21,675 nt of DNA from assembly GCA_046765875.1 (NCBI GenBank), contig JBKPSJ010000221.1:1-21675 (forward strand), read 5' to 3'. Under the pieces are notes generated by a model. It was given only the letters and a program-made list of their open reading frames with translations. It made no database searches and had not been told where the DNA came from. The position numbers and the translations under genes were made by a program. Origin of the DNA: DASRHY01 sp046765875. GTDB taxonomy: Bacteria > Actinomycetota > Actinomycetes > Propionibacteriales > Kribbellaceae. Shown here piece by piece: positions 1 through 7,657 of this stretch (its first letter is position 1; each line of letters opens with the position of its first letter).

Positions 1-141
1 GACAGCTACTACCGCGGCCGGACCACGGCCGAGGTCGCCGCCGAGCGCGGCCTGCCGGCCGGCACGGTCCGGTCCCGGATGTTCTATGCGTTACGGGCAT
101 TGCGACTCGCCCTGCAGGAGCGAGGGGTGCGAGAGCCATGA
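1..141 (+). CDS. ECF sigma factor, C-terminal end (partial, runs off the left edge)
   Basis: The first 46 codons read in frame 1 to a TGA at 139-141. The peptide contains a helix-turn-helix of the sigma-70 region 4 type: a TTAEVAAERGLPAGTVRSRM stretch followed by a helix ending YALRALRLALQE. Region 4 contacts the -35 promoter element. The 5' part, including region 2, lies outside the window, so the subgroup cannot be set. The stop overlaps the start of the anti-sigma gene in an ATGA, so the two are translationally coupled, which is the usual layout of an ECF sigma factor and its membrane anti-sigma partner. The assignment rests on the motif plus this neighbour. Confidence 0.85.
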   Translation, partial: DSYYRGRTTAEVAAERGLPAGTVRSRMFYALRALRLALQERGVREP

Positions 142-752
142 CGACCTGCCTGATGGAGAACTACCTCGGCGCATACGTGTTGGACGCGCTCGAGCCGGCC
201 GAGACCGAGGACGTACGCCGACACATCGCCGACTGCCCGGCTTGTGCCGCAACCCTGCGCAGCCTGGAGTGGATCCCCGGCGTGCTGGCCGCCGTACCGG
301 CGCAGGAGATCGACGCGATGGAACGGCCCACACTGCTGGAGGGCTTGCTGGCGAAGGCTCGGCGGCAACGCCGCAGGCGCCGGCTGGTGCTCGCCGCTGC
401 CGCGGCTGTGGTCGCGATCGCCGGCGGCATCACGGTGCCGTCGATCGTTGCCGACCAGCAGGCGCCGGTCATACAGGCGACCAGCGGAAACGTGCACGCG
501 GAGGTCTCGCTGACCGCGCGCGGTGAGGGTACGGCGCTCGGCCTGAAGTTGTCCGGTGTCGATCCCGGTGAGCACTGCTCGCTGGTGGCGCACGCTCGCG
601 ACGGCCGGTCCGAGACCGCGGCCACCTGGGTCGCTACGTACGCCGGCACCGCGAACCTGTCCGGCACCACCGCGATTCCAAGGGCTCAACTCAGCTCGCT
701 CGACGTCGTCACCGACGGCGGCCAGCTACTCGTCCGCCTCGACGCGAACTGA
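138..752 (+). CDS. Membrane-anchored anti-sigma factor with zinc-finger (zf-HC2) domain
   Basis: This 204-residue protein should hold the upstream ECF sigma factor inactive at the inner face of the membrane. Residues 5-40 form an anti-sigma zinc-finger domain with the metal-binding HxxxCxxC motif at H29, C33 and C36. A basic stretch (residues 74-82) precedes one transmembrane helix at about 83-103, which places the C-terminal 100 residues outside the cell. That outer part is beta-rich and resembles the sensor half of RskA-type anti-sigma factors, but I see no specific ligand motif. The start is fixed by the ATGA overlap with the sigma gene. The lipoprotein gene 17 bases downstream is probably in the same operon. 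Confidence 0.86.
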   Translation: MTTCLMENYLGAYVLDALEPAETEDVRRHIADCPACAATLRSLEWIPGVLAAVPAQEIDAMERPTLLEGLLAKARRQRRRRRLVLAAAAAVVAIAGGITVPSIVADQQAPVIQATSGNVHAEVSLTARGEGTALGLKLSGVDPGEHCSLVAHARDGRSETAATWVATYAGTANLSGTTAIPRAQLSSLDVVTDGGQLLVRLDAN

Positions 753-769
753 CAATCAGGAGGAAACAG

Positions 770-1303
770 ATGTCTCGATTGACCGGACTCATCATCGCCG
801 GCACCGGCGTGCTGGCCTTCGGGCTGGCCGGGTGCGGCTCCAACTCGGGTTCGGGTTCGGGCAACGCGGCGGCCGGCGGTACGTCCACCACGGTCGGCGT
901 TCAGTCGCTCAACGGCACCGGCGCCACGCTGGTCGACTCCAGCGGCCGGACCCTATATACGACCGACCAGGACACGGCCACCAAGATCGCCTGCGACAAC
1001 ATGGCCTGCACCTCGATCTGGAAGCCGCTGACCATCGCCGCCGGCCAGAAGCCGACCGGGCCGCAGGACGTTTCAGCCGACTTGTCCACCGTGAAGCGGC
1101 CGGACGGCACCAGCCAGGTCGCATACGAAGGCCACCCGCTGTACACCTTCACGATGGACAAGGCCGCTGGTGACACCAGCGGCAACAACGCGAAGGACTC
1201 GTTCGGCGGGCCACAGCTGACCTGGCACGCGGTGACGACCGAAGGTCCGGCTCCGGCGCAGTCAAGCCAGCCCGACACCGGTGGCGGCGGCTACGGCTAC
1301 TAA
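770..1303 (+). CDS. Secreted lipoprotein with COG4315-type repeats
   Basis: The 177-residue product starts with a lipoprotein signal peptide and a lipobox LAGC, with Cys22 as the predicted lipidated residue, followed by a Ser/Gly linker. Two copies of the secreted-repeat motif of unknown function (lipoprotein_15 / COG4315 type) follow: one around residues 49-88 (LVDSSGRTLY to CTSIWKPL) and one around 117-155 (YEGHPLYTF to PQLTWHAV). The tail is Gly/Tyr rich. A strong AGGAGG ribosome site lies 5-6 bases before the ATG. The position just after the sigma/anti-sigma pair suggests a member of that envelope regulon. The family's molecular role is not known; a redox or envelope role would be a guess. 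Confidence 0.88.
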   Translation: MSRLTGLIIAGTGVLAFGLAGCGSNSGSGSGNAAAGGTSTTVGVQSLNGTGATLVDSSGRTLYTTDQDTATKIACDNMACTSIWKPLTIAAGQKPTGPQDVSADLSTVKRPDGTSQVAYEGHPLYTFTMDKAAGDTSGNNAKDSFGGPQLTWHAVTTEGPAPAQSSQPDTGGGGYGY

Positions 1304-1328
1304 GAACGACTGAGAACTACTGAGAAAG

Positions 1329-1763
1329 TCAGCCGAACAGGGCCGGCACCTCGGCGGTCGCGACGACTCGCGCCACCGTCCGGTTGAACCGGGCCTGCTC
1401 GGTCTCCGGCAAGTCGGCCAGTAGCTCGGCAAGCCGTTCGGTGACCTCATCGTGGAAGCGCTGGGCGGCCGCGTCACCGGCCGGGGTCAGTGCCACCCGG
1501 ACGGCGCGGCGATCGGCGGGGTCGAGCCGGCGCTCGACCAGCCCGCTGCGCTCGGCGCGGTCGACCAGCCCGGTCAGGCTGGAGCGCTCGACGCCCAGTG
1601 TCCGGACCAGTTCGGCCATCCCGCGCGGCTCGTCGCGCAGCAGGCACAACATCTGCGCCTGGGCCGGCGGCAGCTCGCAGTCGTGGCCGACCTCGGCGTA
1701 CACACCTCCGACGAGGAAGGCCAACCGGATCAGACCGGAGGCCGGCCCGTCGCGGTCGTCCAT
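1329..1763 (-). CDS. MarR-family transcriptional regulator
   Basis: This is a 144-residue winged-helix regulator. Residues about 32-98 carry the MarR DNA-binding region: the helix GMAELVRTLGVERSSLTGLV, then a wing SGLVERRLDPADRRAVRVALT with the conserved DxRDRR-like core (DPADRR). The frame stays open upstream into the neighbouring gene, but I place the start at the ATG of MDDRDG because an AAGGAGA ribosome site stands directly before it and the family is normally about 140-150 residues. It is divergent from the luciferase/hemerythrin gene, and two palindromes lie between the starts, so it most likely represses itself and that gene. The inducer is unknown. Confidence 0.91.
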   Translation of the reverse strand: MDDRDGPASGLIRLAFLVGGVYAEVGHDCELPPAQAQMLCLLRDEPRGMAELVRTLGVERSSLTGLVDRAERSGLVERRLDPADRRAVRVALTPAGDAAAQRFHDEVTERLAELLADLPETEQARFNRTVARVVATAEVPALFG

Positions 1764-1782
1764 CGTCGTCTCCTTGATTTTG

Positions 1783-1816
1783 TTCGTGGCACGAATTAGT
1801 TTGTTCGCACCACGAA
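1783..1816. promoter_or_regulatory. Twin operator for the MarR regulator
   Basis: Two related palindromes lie between the divergent starts. The left one (1783-1795) is the perfect inverted repeat TTCGTG-G-CACGAA. The right one (1804-1816) is TTCGCACCACGAA, which keeps the outer TTCG/CGAA. They are spaced 21 bp start to start, two turns of the helix, and flanking bases are also shared (TTTGTTCG ... CACGAATwA). This is the arrangement expected for two MarR dimers on one face of the DNA. Binding itself is inferred. Confidence 0.62.
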
Positions 1817-1846
1817 TAATACGAGCGAGGGGCGAGGTAGGCAACG

Positions 1847-3400
1847 ATGGCGGACTACGGGCACGACCTGCTGTTCGGGATCTTCCCGACTCCGACGGCA
1901 GCCGACCCGGACCGGGTGATCGCGCTGGCGCAGCTTGCCGAGCAGGCCGGGCTCGACCTGGTGACCATTCAGGACCATCCGTACCAGCCGCGCTTCCTCG
2001 ACGCTTGGACACTGCTGTCGGTCATTGCGGCTCGCACCAGCCGGATCAGCGTTGCGCCGAATGTGGCGAACCTTCCGCTGCGGCACCCGGCGGTCCTCGG
2101 CCGCAGTGCCGCCAGCCTCGACCTGATCACCGGCGGCCGGGTCGAACTCGGCCTCGGAGCCGGCGCGTTCTGGGAGGCGATCGCGGCGAACGCCGGCCCG
2201 CGACGCAGCCCGGGCGAGGCGGTCGAGGCGCTGGCGGAGGCGATCGGCGTGATCCGGGCGCTGTGGGACACCGGCACGCCCGGCGGCGCGCGGATCCCGG
2301 GCGAGCACTATCCGCTCACCGGTGCGAAGCGTGGACCGGCGCCGGCGCATGACATCGGCATCTGGCTCGGCGCGATCAAGCCGCGGATGCTGCGGCTGAC
2401 CGGACGGCTGGCCGACGGCTGGTGGATCAGCAGCGGCTACCTGCCGCCCGAGAGGCTGCCGGACCTCAACCGCACCATCGATGAGGCCGCCGAGCAGGCC
2501 GGCCGGTCGCCGAATGCGATCCGCCGGCTGTACAACCTGTCCGGCTCGTTCGATGCCGTGGGCAACGGTTTCCTCCAGGGCCCGGAGCAGGTGTGGGCCG
2601 AGCAGCTCACCGAGCTGACGCTGACCCAGGGCATGACCGGCTACATCATCGCCACCGACGACCCGGACGAGATCCGCCGGTTCGCCGACGTCGCCAGCCA
2701 GGTGCGCGAGGCCGTCGCCACCGCTCGAGCTACCGGGTCTCCGTCCGCCGGATCCGGCCAAGTCGCTGAAGTCACCGCGGCACCCGCGCCCGCGAGGCCG
2801 GCGCCGGCGGGCGGGCTGGACGTCGTACCGACACTTGACGACGGCGTGCGGCTGAGCGCGATCCGGCCGTGGGACGAGTCCGAGCGGCCGACCGGACCGG
2901 CACCCGAGCCCGGCCAGACATACCGGTACAGGACGACGGCCCGGCAGCTGGTGGCGGTCCACGACGGGCTGCGCGGCGAACTGGCGCAGATCCGCGACCT
3001 GGTCGGCCAGGTCCGCGCCGGCACGCTCGATCCCGGCGTCGCCCGTTCCGCGATCAACACGATGACGATGCGGCAGAACAACTGGACGCTCGGCGCCTAC
3101 TGCGAGTCGTACTGCCGGCTGGTGACCACCCACCACACGGTCGAGGACCAGAGCCTGTTCCCGATGCTGCGCAGCGCGGACCCCCGGCTCAAGCCTGTCG
3201 TGGACCGACTGGAGTACGAGCACGCAGTGATCCACGACGTCCTCGACCGGGTCGACCATGGACTCGTCTCGCTGGTGACCGAGCCCGACGGGATGGACAA
3301 TTTGAGTGCCGCGATGGACCTGCTGTCGGACACGCTCCTGTCGCATCTGTCGTACGAGGAACGTGAACTGGTCGAGCCCCTCGCCCGGCTCGGCCACTGA
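1847..3400 (+). CDS. LLM-class flavin/F420-dependent oxidoreductase fused to a hemerythrin domain
   Basis: The 517-residue protein has two enzymatic parts. Residues about 8-290 are a luciferase-like TIM barrel: LAEQAGLDLVTIQDHPYQPR near 30-49, RISVAPNVANLPLRHPAVLGR near 66-86, and GGRVELGLGAGAFW near 97-109. After an Ala/Pro-rich linker (about 293-355) comes a four-helix hemerythrin HHE domain (about 360-515) with a full set of candidate di-iron ligands: H372, H429 and E433 (HHTVE), H459 and H463 (EHAVIH), H500 and E504 (HLSYEE). The barrel should use reduced FMN or F420; the hemerythrin may bind oxygen or sense oxygen or nitric oxide. GAGG precedes the ATG. It is divergent from the MarR gene. 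Substrate is unknown. Confidence 0.92.
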   Translation: MADYGHDLLFGIFPTPTAADPDRVIALAQLAEQAGLDLVTIQDHPYQPRFLDAWTLLSVIAARTSRISVAPNVANLPLRHPAVLGRSAASLDLITGGRVELGLGAGAFWEAIAANAGPRRSPGEAVEALAEAIGVIRALWDTGTPGGARIPGEHYPLTGAKRGPAPAHDIGIWLGAIKPRMLRLTGRLADGWWISSGYLPPERLPDLNRTIDEAAEQAGRSPNAIRRLYNLSGSFDAVGNGFLQGPEQVWAEQLTELTLTQGMTGYIIATDDPDEIRRFADVASQVREAVATARATGSPSAGSGQVAEVTAAPAPARPAPAGGLDVVPTLDDGVRLSAIRPWDESERPTGPAPEPGQTYRYRTTARQLVAVHDGLRGELAQIRDLVGQVRAGTLDPGVARSAINTMTMRQNNWTLGAYCESYCRLVTTHHTVEDQSLFPMLRSADPRLKPVVDRLEYEHAVIHDVLDRVDHGLVSLVTEPDGMDNLSAAMDLLSDTLLSHLSYEERELVEPLARLGH

Positions 3401-3413
3401 CATCCTGGGTCGC

Positions 3414-3944
3414 ATGCCGCAACCGATCGAGGTCGTCGCGTACGACGAGCAGTGGCCGACCTGGTTCGCCGACGTGTCCGCCCGGCTCCGGCATGCGCTC
3501 GGCGACGTTGCCCTGCGCATCGATCACATCGGCTCGACCTCGGTGCCCGGCCTGGATGCCAAGCCGGTGCTCGACATCCAGATCTCGGTCGGCGAACTCG
3601 AACCGGCCGATCCGTTCCGGGTACCGCTGACCGGGCTCGGCTACGTGTTTCGGCCCGACAACACCGACCTGGCCAAGCGGTACTTCCGCGAGCCGCCGGG
3701 CACTCGGCGTACCCACATCCACGTCCGGCGAGCCGGCAGCTTCCAGGAGCAGACCAATCTGCTGTTCCGCGACTTCTTGCGGGCCCATCCGGATGTGGCG
3801 GCCGAGTACGCAGCGCTCAAGCACAGGCTCGCCCGCGAGTTCCGCGACGACCGGGTCGGCTACACCGACGCCAAGGGCGACTTTGTCTGGTCTGTGCTCC
3901 GCCGCGCCGATGACTGGGCGCAAACCACTGGCTGGCGCGGCTGA
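3414..3944 (+). CDS. GrpB/UPF0157 family protein (nucleotidyltransferase fold)
   Basis: The 176-residue product carries the GrpB signature: IEVVAYDEQWP near the N-terminus, HIGSTSVPGL at 38-47 followed by AKPVLDIQI, and the family's C-terminal FRDFLRAHPDVAAEYAALK. The family is related to nucleotidyltransferases (GST/STS glycine-serine motif followed by Dx(D/Q) metal-binding strand), and some members occur fused to dephospho-CoA kinase, but the substrate is not established. The frame is open upstream into the previous gene; I chose the ATG 13 bases after that gene's stop because family similarity begins there. No clear ribosome site is seen, so coupling to the upstream gene is possible. It converges on the iminopeptidase gene. 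Confidence 0.9.
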   Translation: MPQPIEVVAYDEQWPTWFADVSARLRHALGDVALRIDHIGSTSVPGLDAKPVLDIQISVGELEPADPFRVPLTGLGYVFRPDNTDLAKRYFREPPGTRRTHIHVRRAGSFQEQTNLLFRDFLRAHPDVAAEYAALKHRLAREFRDDRVGYTDAKGDFVWSVLRRADDWAQTTGWRG

Positions 3945-3947
3945 CTC

Positions 3948-4895
3948 TCAGACAGGCGGGCGGAAGCGGTCGAGCGTGTCGAGGAGAACCTTCGCCATGT
4001 CCGGATGACCCGCGTGACCGGCTTTGTCGATCGGGATCAGCTCGGCGTCCGGCCAGAGCTGATCCAGCTGCCAGGCGGTTTCGTTTGGGCTGCCGACATC
4101 GAGCCGACCGTGCACGAGTACGCCCGGTATGCCGGCCAGCCGGTTTGCCTCGCGCATGAGGATCCCGTCCTCGAGGAATCCCGCGTTGCGCCAGTAGTGT
4201 GTCACCAGCCGGGCCGATGTCATCCGGAACACCGGGTCCTCGTACCGCGGGTTCGGCGGCTCGCCAAGCAGCCGCATCTGCCGGTCGTCCCATGTGCACC
4301 AGTCCAGCGCAGCCTTCGCCCGCACCTCCGGATCCGGGTCCTCGAGCAGATCGTTGTATGCGGCAACGAGATCGCCGTGACGCCGCTCCTCGGGCACGCC
4401 GTCGCGGAACTCGGCCCACTCCGCTGGGAACAGTCGGCCGATATCTCGGGTGATCCATTCCACCTCGCGCCGTGTCGTGGTGGCGATCGCGAACAGGACG
4501 AGTTCACTCACCCGATCGGGGTACTGCTCGGCGTACGCGAGACTCAGCGTGCATCCCCAGGAGCCGCCGAACACCAGCCACCGGTCGATCCCAAGTTGCT
4601 CACGGAGGAGCTCGTAGTCCGCGATCAGGTGTCGCGTGGTGTTGACCGATAGGTCTGTCGCGGGGTCACTCGCGTGCGGTCGGCTCCGCCCGCAGCCGCG
4701 CTGGTCGACCAGCACCACCCGGTACGCCCTCGGGTCGAAGTAGCCTCGCCAGCCCGGGCTACAGCCCGAGCCCGGTCCGCCGTGGACCGCGAGCGCGGGT
4801 TTGCCGTCCGGGTTGCCGCAGAGCTCCCAGTACACCTGCTGGCCTTCGCCGGCATCGAGCAGCCCGCTGTCGTACGGCTCGATCTCCGGATACAC
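3948..4895 (-). CDS. pip: Proline iminopeptidase
   Basis: This 315-residue alpha/beta hydrolase removes N-terminal proline from peptides and is usually cytoplasmic. The family signature is complete: oxyanion-hole HGGPGSG at 38-44, DQRGCGRS at 64-71, nucleophile elbow GGSWG with Ser112, acid D266 in GRLDVGSP, and base H294 in KAGHAGH. Length matches the family (about 310-320). The start is a GTG; only a weak purine stretch lies ahead of it. It is 43 bases downstream of the TetR gene on the same strand and could be co-transcribed with it, although the two have no obvious functional link. Confidence 0.94.
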   Translation of the reverse strand: MYPEIEPYDSGLLDAGEGQQVYWELCGNPDGKPALAVHGGPGSGCSPGWRGYFDPRAYRVVLVDQRGCGRSRPHASDPATDLSVNTTRHLIADYELLREQLGIDRWLVFGGSWGCTLSLAYAEQYPDRVSELVLFAIATTTRREVEWITRDIGRLFPAEWAEFRDGVPEERRHGDLVAAYNDLLEDPDPEVRAKAALDWCTWDDRQMRLLGEPPNPRYEDPVFRMTSARLVTHYWRNAGFLEDGILMREANRLAGIPGVLVHGRLDVGSPNETAWQLDQLWPDAELIPIDKAGHAGHPDMAKVLLDTLDRFRPPV

Positions 4896-4938
4896 CGCTC
4901 AACTCAATCACGTCTTGGCAGCGTACGGAGGTCGCGGC

Positions 4939-5496
4939 TCACGCGCCGCGGGCCCGGTCCCCGAAGGCTGCCTTGTCGCGGAACTTCTCGGGCACCAGCT
5001 CGGTCAGCTCGAGCGTCACCGCGACATTGCACAGCATGCCGGTCGCCATGAACGCGCGCGCCTTCTCCTCGTCGGCCCCGGACAGTTCCCGCACCAGCTC
5101 GAACAGCTCGTGGTACCGGCGGGACACGACTTCGCGGACCTCTTCGTCGCCGGAGGCTGCGTATGCCTGCAGTTGGAACTGCAGGGTGTCGCGGTCCTCG
5201 AGCAGGTCGGCGTACGCCAGACCCATCGCGGGCAACCGCTCGCCCTCCGGCGCCTTCGCCGCCGCCGAGCGGAACGTGTCGACGACCCGGTCGAAGCAGT
5301 ATTCGATGGTCGCCAGGAACAGCCCCTTCTTGGTGCCGAACAGGCTGAACGCGTACGGCTGGGTGACGCCGACCGCATCCGTCACGGCCTTCACCGCCGT
5401 GCCATGCAGACCCGACCGGGCGAAGGCCGACATCGCGGCCGACACGAGCGCTTCCCGCCGGGCGTCCGAAGTTTGTCGAGTACTCATGCTTGACAT
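4939..5496 (-). CDS. TetR-family transcriptional repressor
   Basis: The 185-residue protein has an N-terminal TetR helix-turn-helix (about residues 14-60: REALVSAAMSAFARSGLHGT, then VTDAVGVTQPYAFSLFGTKKGLF) and an all-helical ligand-binding half. Two ATG codons are possible, at 5496 and 5487; neither has a clear ribosome site, and the first lies 1 base from an operator palindrome, so a leaderless or very short-leader transcript is likely. It is divergent from an MFS exporter, with two palindromes in the 67-base gap, so it most likely represses the exporter and itself until a toxic ligand binds. Confidence 0.93.
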   Translation of the reverse strand: MSSMSTRQTSDARREALVSAAMSAFARSGLHGTAVKAVTDAVGVTQPYAFSLFGTKKGLFLATIEYCFDRVVDTFRSAAAKAPEGERLPAMGLAYADLLEDRDTLQFQLQAYAASGDEEVREVVSRRYHELFELVRELSGADEEKARAFMATGMLCNVAVTLELTELVPEKFRDKAAFGDRARGA

Positions 5497-5497
5497 C

Positions 5498-5543
5498 TTA
5501 GTGAGTGGTCACTAAATTATGCAAGTAAGTGAGTAGTCACTAA
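5498..5543. promoter_or_regulatory. Twin TetR operator between the regulator and the exporter
   Basis: Two copies of one palindrome lie in the divergent gap. Copy 1 at 5498-5515 is TTAGTGA-GTGG-TCACTAA, with perfect 7-base arms. Copy 2 at 5526-5543 is TAAGTGA-GTAG-TCACTAA, with perfect 5-base inner arms. They are 28 bp apart start to start. TTAGTGA-type half-sites in front of TetR/MFS pairs are a common layout for this regulator group. Binding is inferred from position and symmetry. Confidence 0.68.
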
Positions 5544-5563
5544 CAAACTTCGAGGAGATCGAG

Positions 5564-7003
5564 ATGTATGCAACCGTGACGCAGCCGGTGTCCGGGGCCC
5601 GCCGTTGGGTCACCGTGGCCGCGGTATCCGTGGCGCTGTTCATGGTCACGCTCGACAACCTGATCGTGATCGTGGGTCTGTCTTCGATCCGGGAGGCGCT
5701 CGGCGCCAGCCTGGAGTCGCTGGAGTGGGTCGTGAACGCATACACCCTGGCGTTCGCCGTCGCACTCATCCCGGCCGCCGCGCTCGGCGACCGGTTCGGC
5801 CGGCGCCGGTTCTTCATCGGCGGCCTGGTCATGTTCACCGCCGCGTCCGCGGCTGCCGCGCTCGCGCCGTCGATCGAGATGCTGATCCTGACCCGGGCCG
5901 TCCAGGGCGTCGGCGCGGCCGTGATCGCACCCCTGACCCTGACACTGATCGCCGACGCCGTTCCGCGGGACAGGCGCGGACTGGCGCTGGGCGTGTGGTC
6001 CGCGATCAGCGGCATCGGCGTCGCGCTCGGCCCGCTCGTCGGTGGTGCGGTGATCGAGGCCGCCAGCTGGCAGTGGATCTTCTGGATCAACGTTCCGGTC
6101 GGCCTGATCCTGATCCCGGTCGCCGCCAGTCTGGTGCGGGAGAGCTTCGGCTCCCGCGGGCGGATCGACCTGGCCGGGTTCGCACTGGTCACGCTGGGCC
6201 TGCTGGGTGTGGTGTTCGGCCTGGTTCGCGCCAACGCCGACGGCTGGACCAGCCCGCTGATCGTCGGCTCGCTGGCCGGCGGCGCGATCCTGCTGATCGC
6301 CTTCGTGCTGTGGGAGCGGCGCGCGAGCAACCCGATGGTCCCGCTGACCCTGTTCCGCAACCGCGGCTTCGCCGTCACCAACGCGGTCGGGTTCTTCATG
6401 ACCTTCGGAACGTTCGGCTCGGTGTTCCTGCTCAGCCAGCAGTTGCAGTACCTGTTCGGGTACGGTCCGCTCGACGCCGGCCTACGGATGCTGGTCTGGA
6501 CCGGCGCCACCCTGGCCATCGCGCCACTGGCCGGCCCGCTGGCCGAGCGGTTCGGGCCGCGGTACTTCATGGCCACCGGTCTGGCCCTGCAGGCGACCGC
6601 GCTGGTGTGGATCGCGCTGGTCTCCGAGGTGGCGATGAGCTGGACCAAGCTGCTGATCCCGTTCGTACTGGCCGGTGCCGGGATGGCACTTGTCTTCGCC
6701 CCAGCGGCGTCGGCGGTGCTGGCATCGGTACGGCCGCAGCAGACCGGCCAGGCCTCCGGCGTCAACAACGCGATCCGCGAGGTCGGCGGAGTGTTCGGCG
6801 TCGCGGTCCTATCGACCGTGTTCGCGCACAACGGCGGCTTCACCGCGCCGCAGGCGCTGCTGGACGGGACCGTACCGGCCGTGCTGGTCGGTGCCGGGTT
6901 CACCTTCGTCGGCGCGATGGTCGCGCTGCTGTACCGGCCGGCGCCGGCTCAGGTCGCCGAGGTCTCGCCGGTCGTCGAGGAGGAGCCCGTCCTCGCCGCC
7001 TGA
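5564..7003 (+). CDS. MFS drug-resistance transporter, DHA2 (14-helix) family
   Basis: The 479-residue protein is an inner-membrane proton-coupled multidrug exporter by family. The N-terminal half shows the DHA2 signatures: LDNLIVIVGLSSI in helix 1, motif A GDRFGRRRFF in the helix 2-3 loop, an R in LTRAVQGVGAA (motif B), and motif C GIGVALGPLVGGAV in helix 5. Fourteen hydrophobic segments fit the sequence. A GAGGAG ribosome site is 6 bases before the ATG. It is divergent from, and probably repressed by, the TetR gene through the palindromes just upstream. A perfect hairpin follows its stop. The exported compound cannot be read from sequence. Confidence 0.95.
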   Translation: MYATVTQPVSGARRWVTVAAVSVALFMVTLDNLIVIVGLSSIREALGASLESLEWVVNAYTLAFAVALIPAAALGDRFGRRRFFIGGLVMFTAASAAAALAPSIEMLILTRAVQGVGAAVIAPLTLTLIADAVPRDRRGLALGVWSAISGIGVALGPLVGGAVIEAASWQWIFWINVPVGLILIPVAASLVRESFGSRGRIDLAGFALVTLGLLGVVFGLVRANADGWTSPLIVGSLAGGAILLIAFVLWERRASNPMVPLTLFRNRGFAVTNAVGFFMTFGTFGSVFLLSQQLQYLFGYGPLDAGLRMLVWTGATLAIAPLAGPLAERFGPRYFMATGLALQATALVWIALVSEVAMSWTKLLIPFVLAGAGMALVFAPAASAVLASVRPQQTGQASGVNNAIREVGGVFGVAVLSTVFAHNGGFTAPQALLDGTVPAVLVGAGFTFVGAMVALLYRPAPAQVAEVSPVVEEEPVLAA

Positions 7004-7016
7004 CCCGCTGTTTTCG

Positions 7017-7050
7017 AATCCGCCCGCGGCCGCCCGGCCGCGGGCGGATT
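7017..7050 (+). terminator. Strong GC-rich hairpin after the MFS gene
   Basis: A perfect 15-base stem (AATCCGCCCGCGGCC and its complement) closes a GCCC loop, starting 13 bases after the exporter stop codon. There is no T-run after it, which is usual for high-GC actinomycete terminators. Confidence 0.78.
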
Positions 7051-7112
7051 CTCGTGCATGGCTGCATGGGCTACGGTCGTTGCCTCCTGGCAACCTCCTG
7101 TAAGGAGTGGAC

Positions 7113-7538
7113 GTGACACCTGACGACGAAAGCCTGCTGCGCAGGGCGATCGAGCTGGCCCGGTTGTCCCGCGAGGGCGGCGACCCGCCGTTCGGGTCGT
7201 TGCTCGTCGGACCGGACGGCACCGTACTCGCCGAGGATCACAACACCTCGGTCAGCGAGTCCGACATCACCGCGCATCCTGAGCTCAAGCTCGCCCGCTG
7301 GGCGGCGCGAGAGCTGGACCCGGATACCGCTGCCGCGACCACGATGTATACGAGTTGCCAGCCCTGCCCGATGTGCACCGGCGCCATCCAGCGCTCCGGC
7401 CTCGGCAAGGTCGTCTACGCCCTGTCGGGCGAGCAGATCACCGCGCTGAAGCCGTCCGGCGACTTTCCGGAGGTGCCGATGGAAGGACCCGCCCTGTACG
7501 AAGAGGCGCTGGTCCCGGTGGAGGGCTACTACACCTGA
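7113..7538 (+). CDS. Cytidine/deoxycytidylate-deaminase-fold nucleoside deaminase
   Basis: The 141-residue protein is a zinc-dependent deaminase of the TadA/guanine-deaminase type, acting on a nucleobase or nucleoside in the cytoplasm. The catalytic set is visible: AHPEL with H55 (zinc) and E57 (proton shuttle), and PCPMC with C85 and C88 (zinc). The first motif is HPE rather than the more common HAE. An in-frame GTG lies six bases earlier at 7107, but the GTG at 7113 has AAGGAG at the right spacing, so I chose it. It is too short and too divergent at the C-terminus to call tRNA adenosine deaminase; the substrate is open. Confidence 0.88.
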   Translation: MTPDDESLLRRAIELARLSREGGDPPFGSLLVGPDGTVLAEDHNTSVSESDITAHPELKLARWAARELDPDTAAATTMYTSCQPCPMCTGAIQRSGLGKVVYALSGEQITALKPSGDFPEVPMEGPALYEEALVPVEGYYT

Positions 7539-7657
7539 GCCGATCCGGTCAGGAATCAAGAAGCAGGTGGCGGCGGACGGCCCGTAGCGTCTTGAGCAAT
7601 GGACATCGAGAGGTGAATTCGATGTGTCTCAACCCGTTCGCTCCGAAGGAGTTCATC

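Noticed and set aside
1304..1328. Terminator between the lipoprotein and MarR genes
   Set aside because: The gap has short direct repeats of ACTGAGAA but no inverted repeat that would fold.
1796..3520. A 574-residue minus-strand open frame opposite the luciferase/hemerythrin gene
   Set aside because: It is Arg/Pro/Gly-rich shadow reading of a gene with clear domains on the other strand, a routine effect of very high GC.
5512..6903. A 463-residue Ser/Thr/Pro-rich minus-strand open frame opposite the MFS gene
   Set aside because: It mirrors the exporter's codons and has no ribosome site or recognisable domain; the TetR operators also lie at its start.
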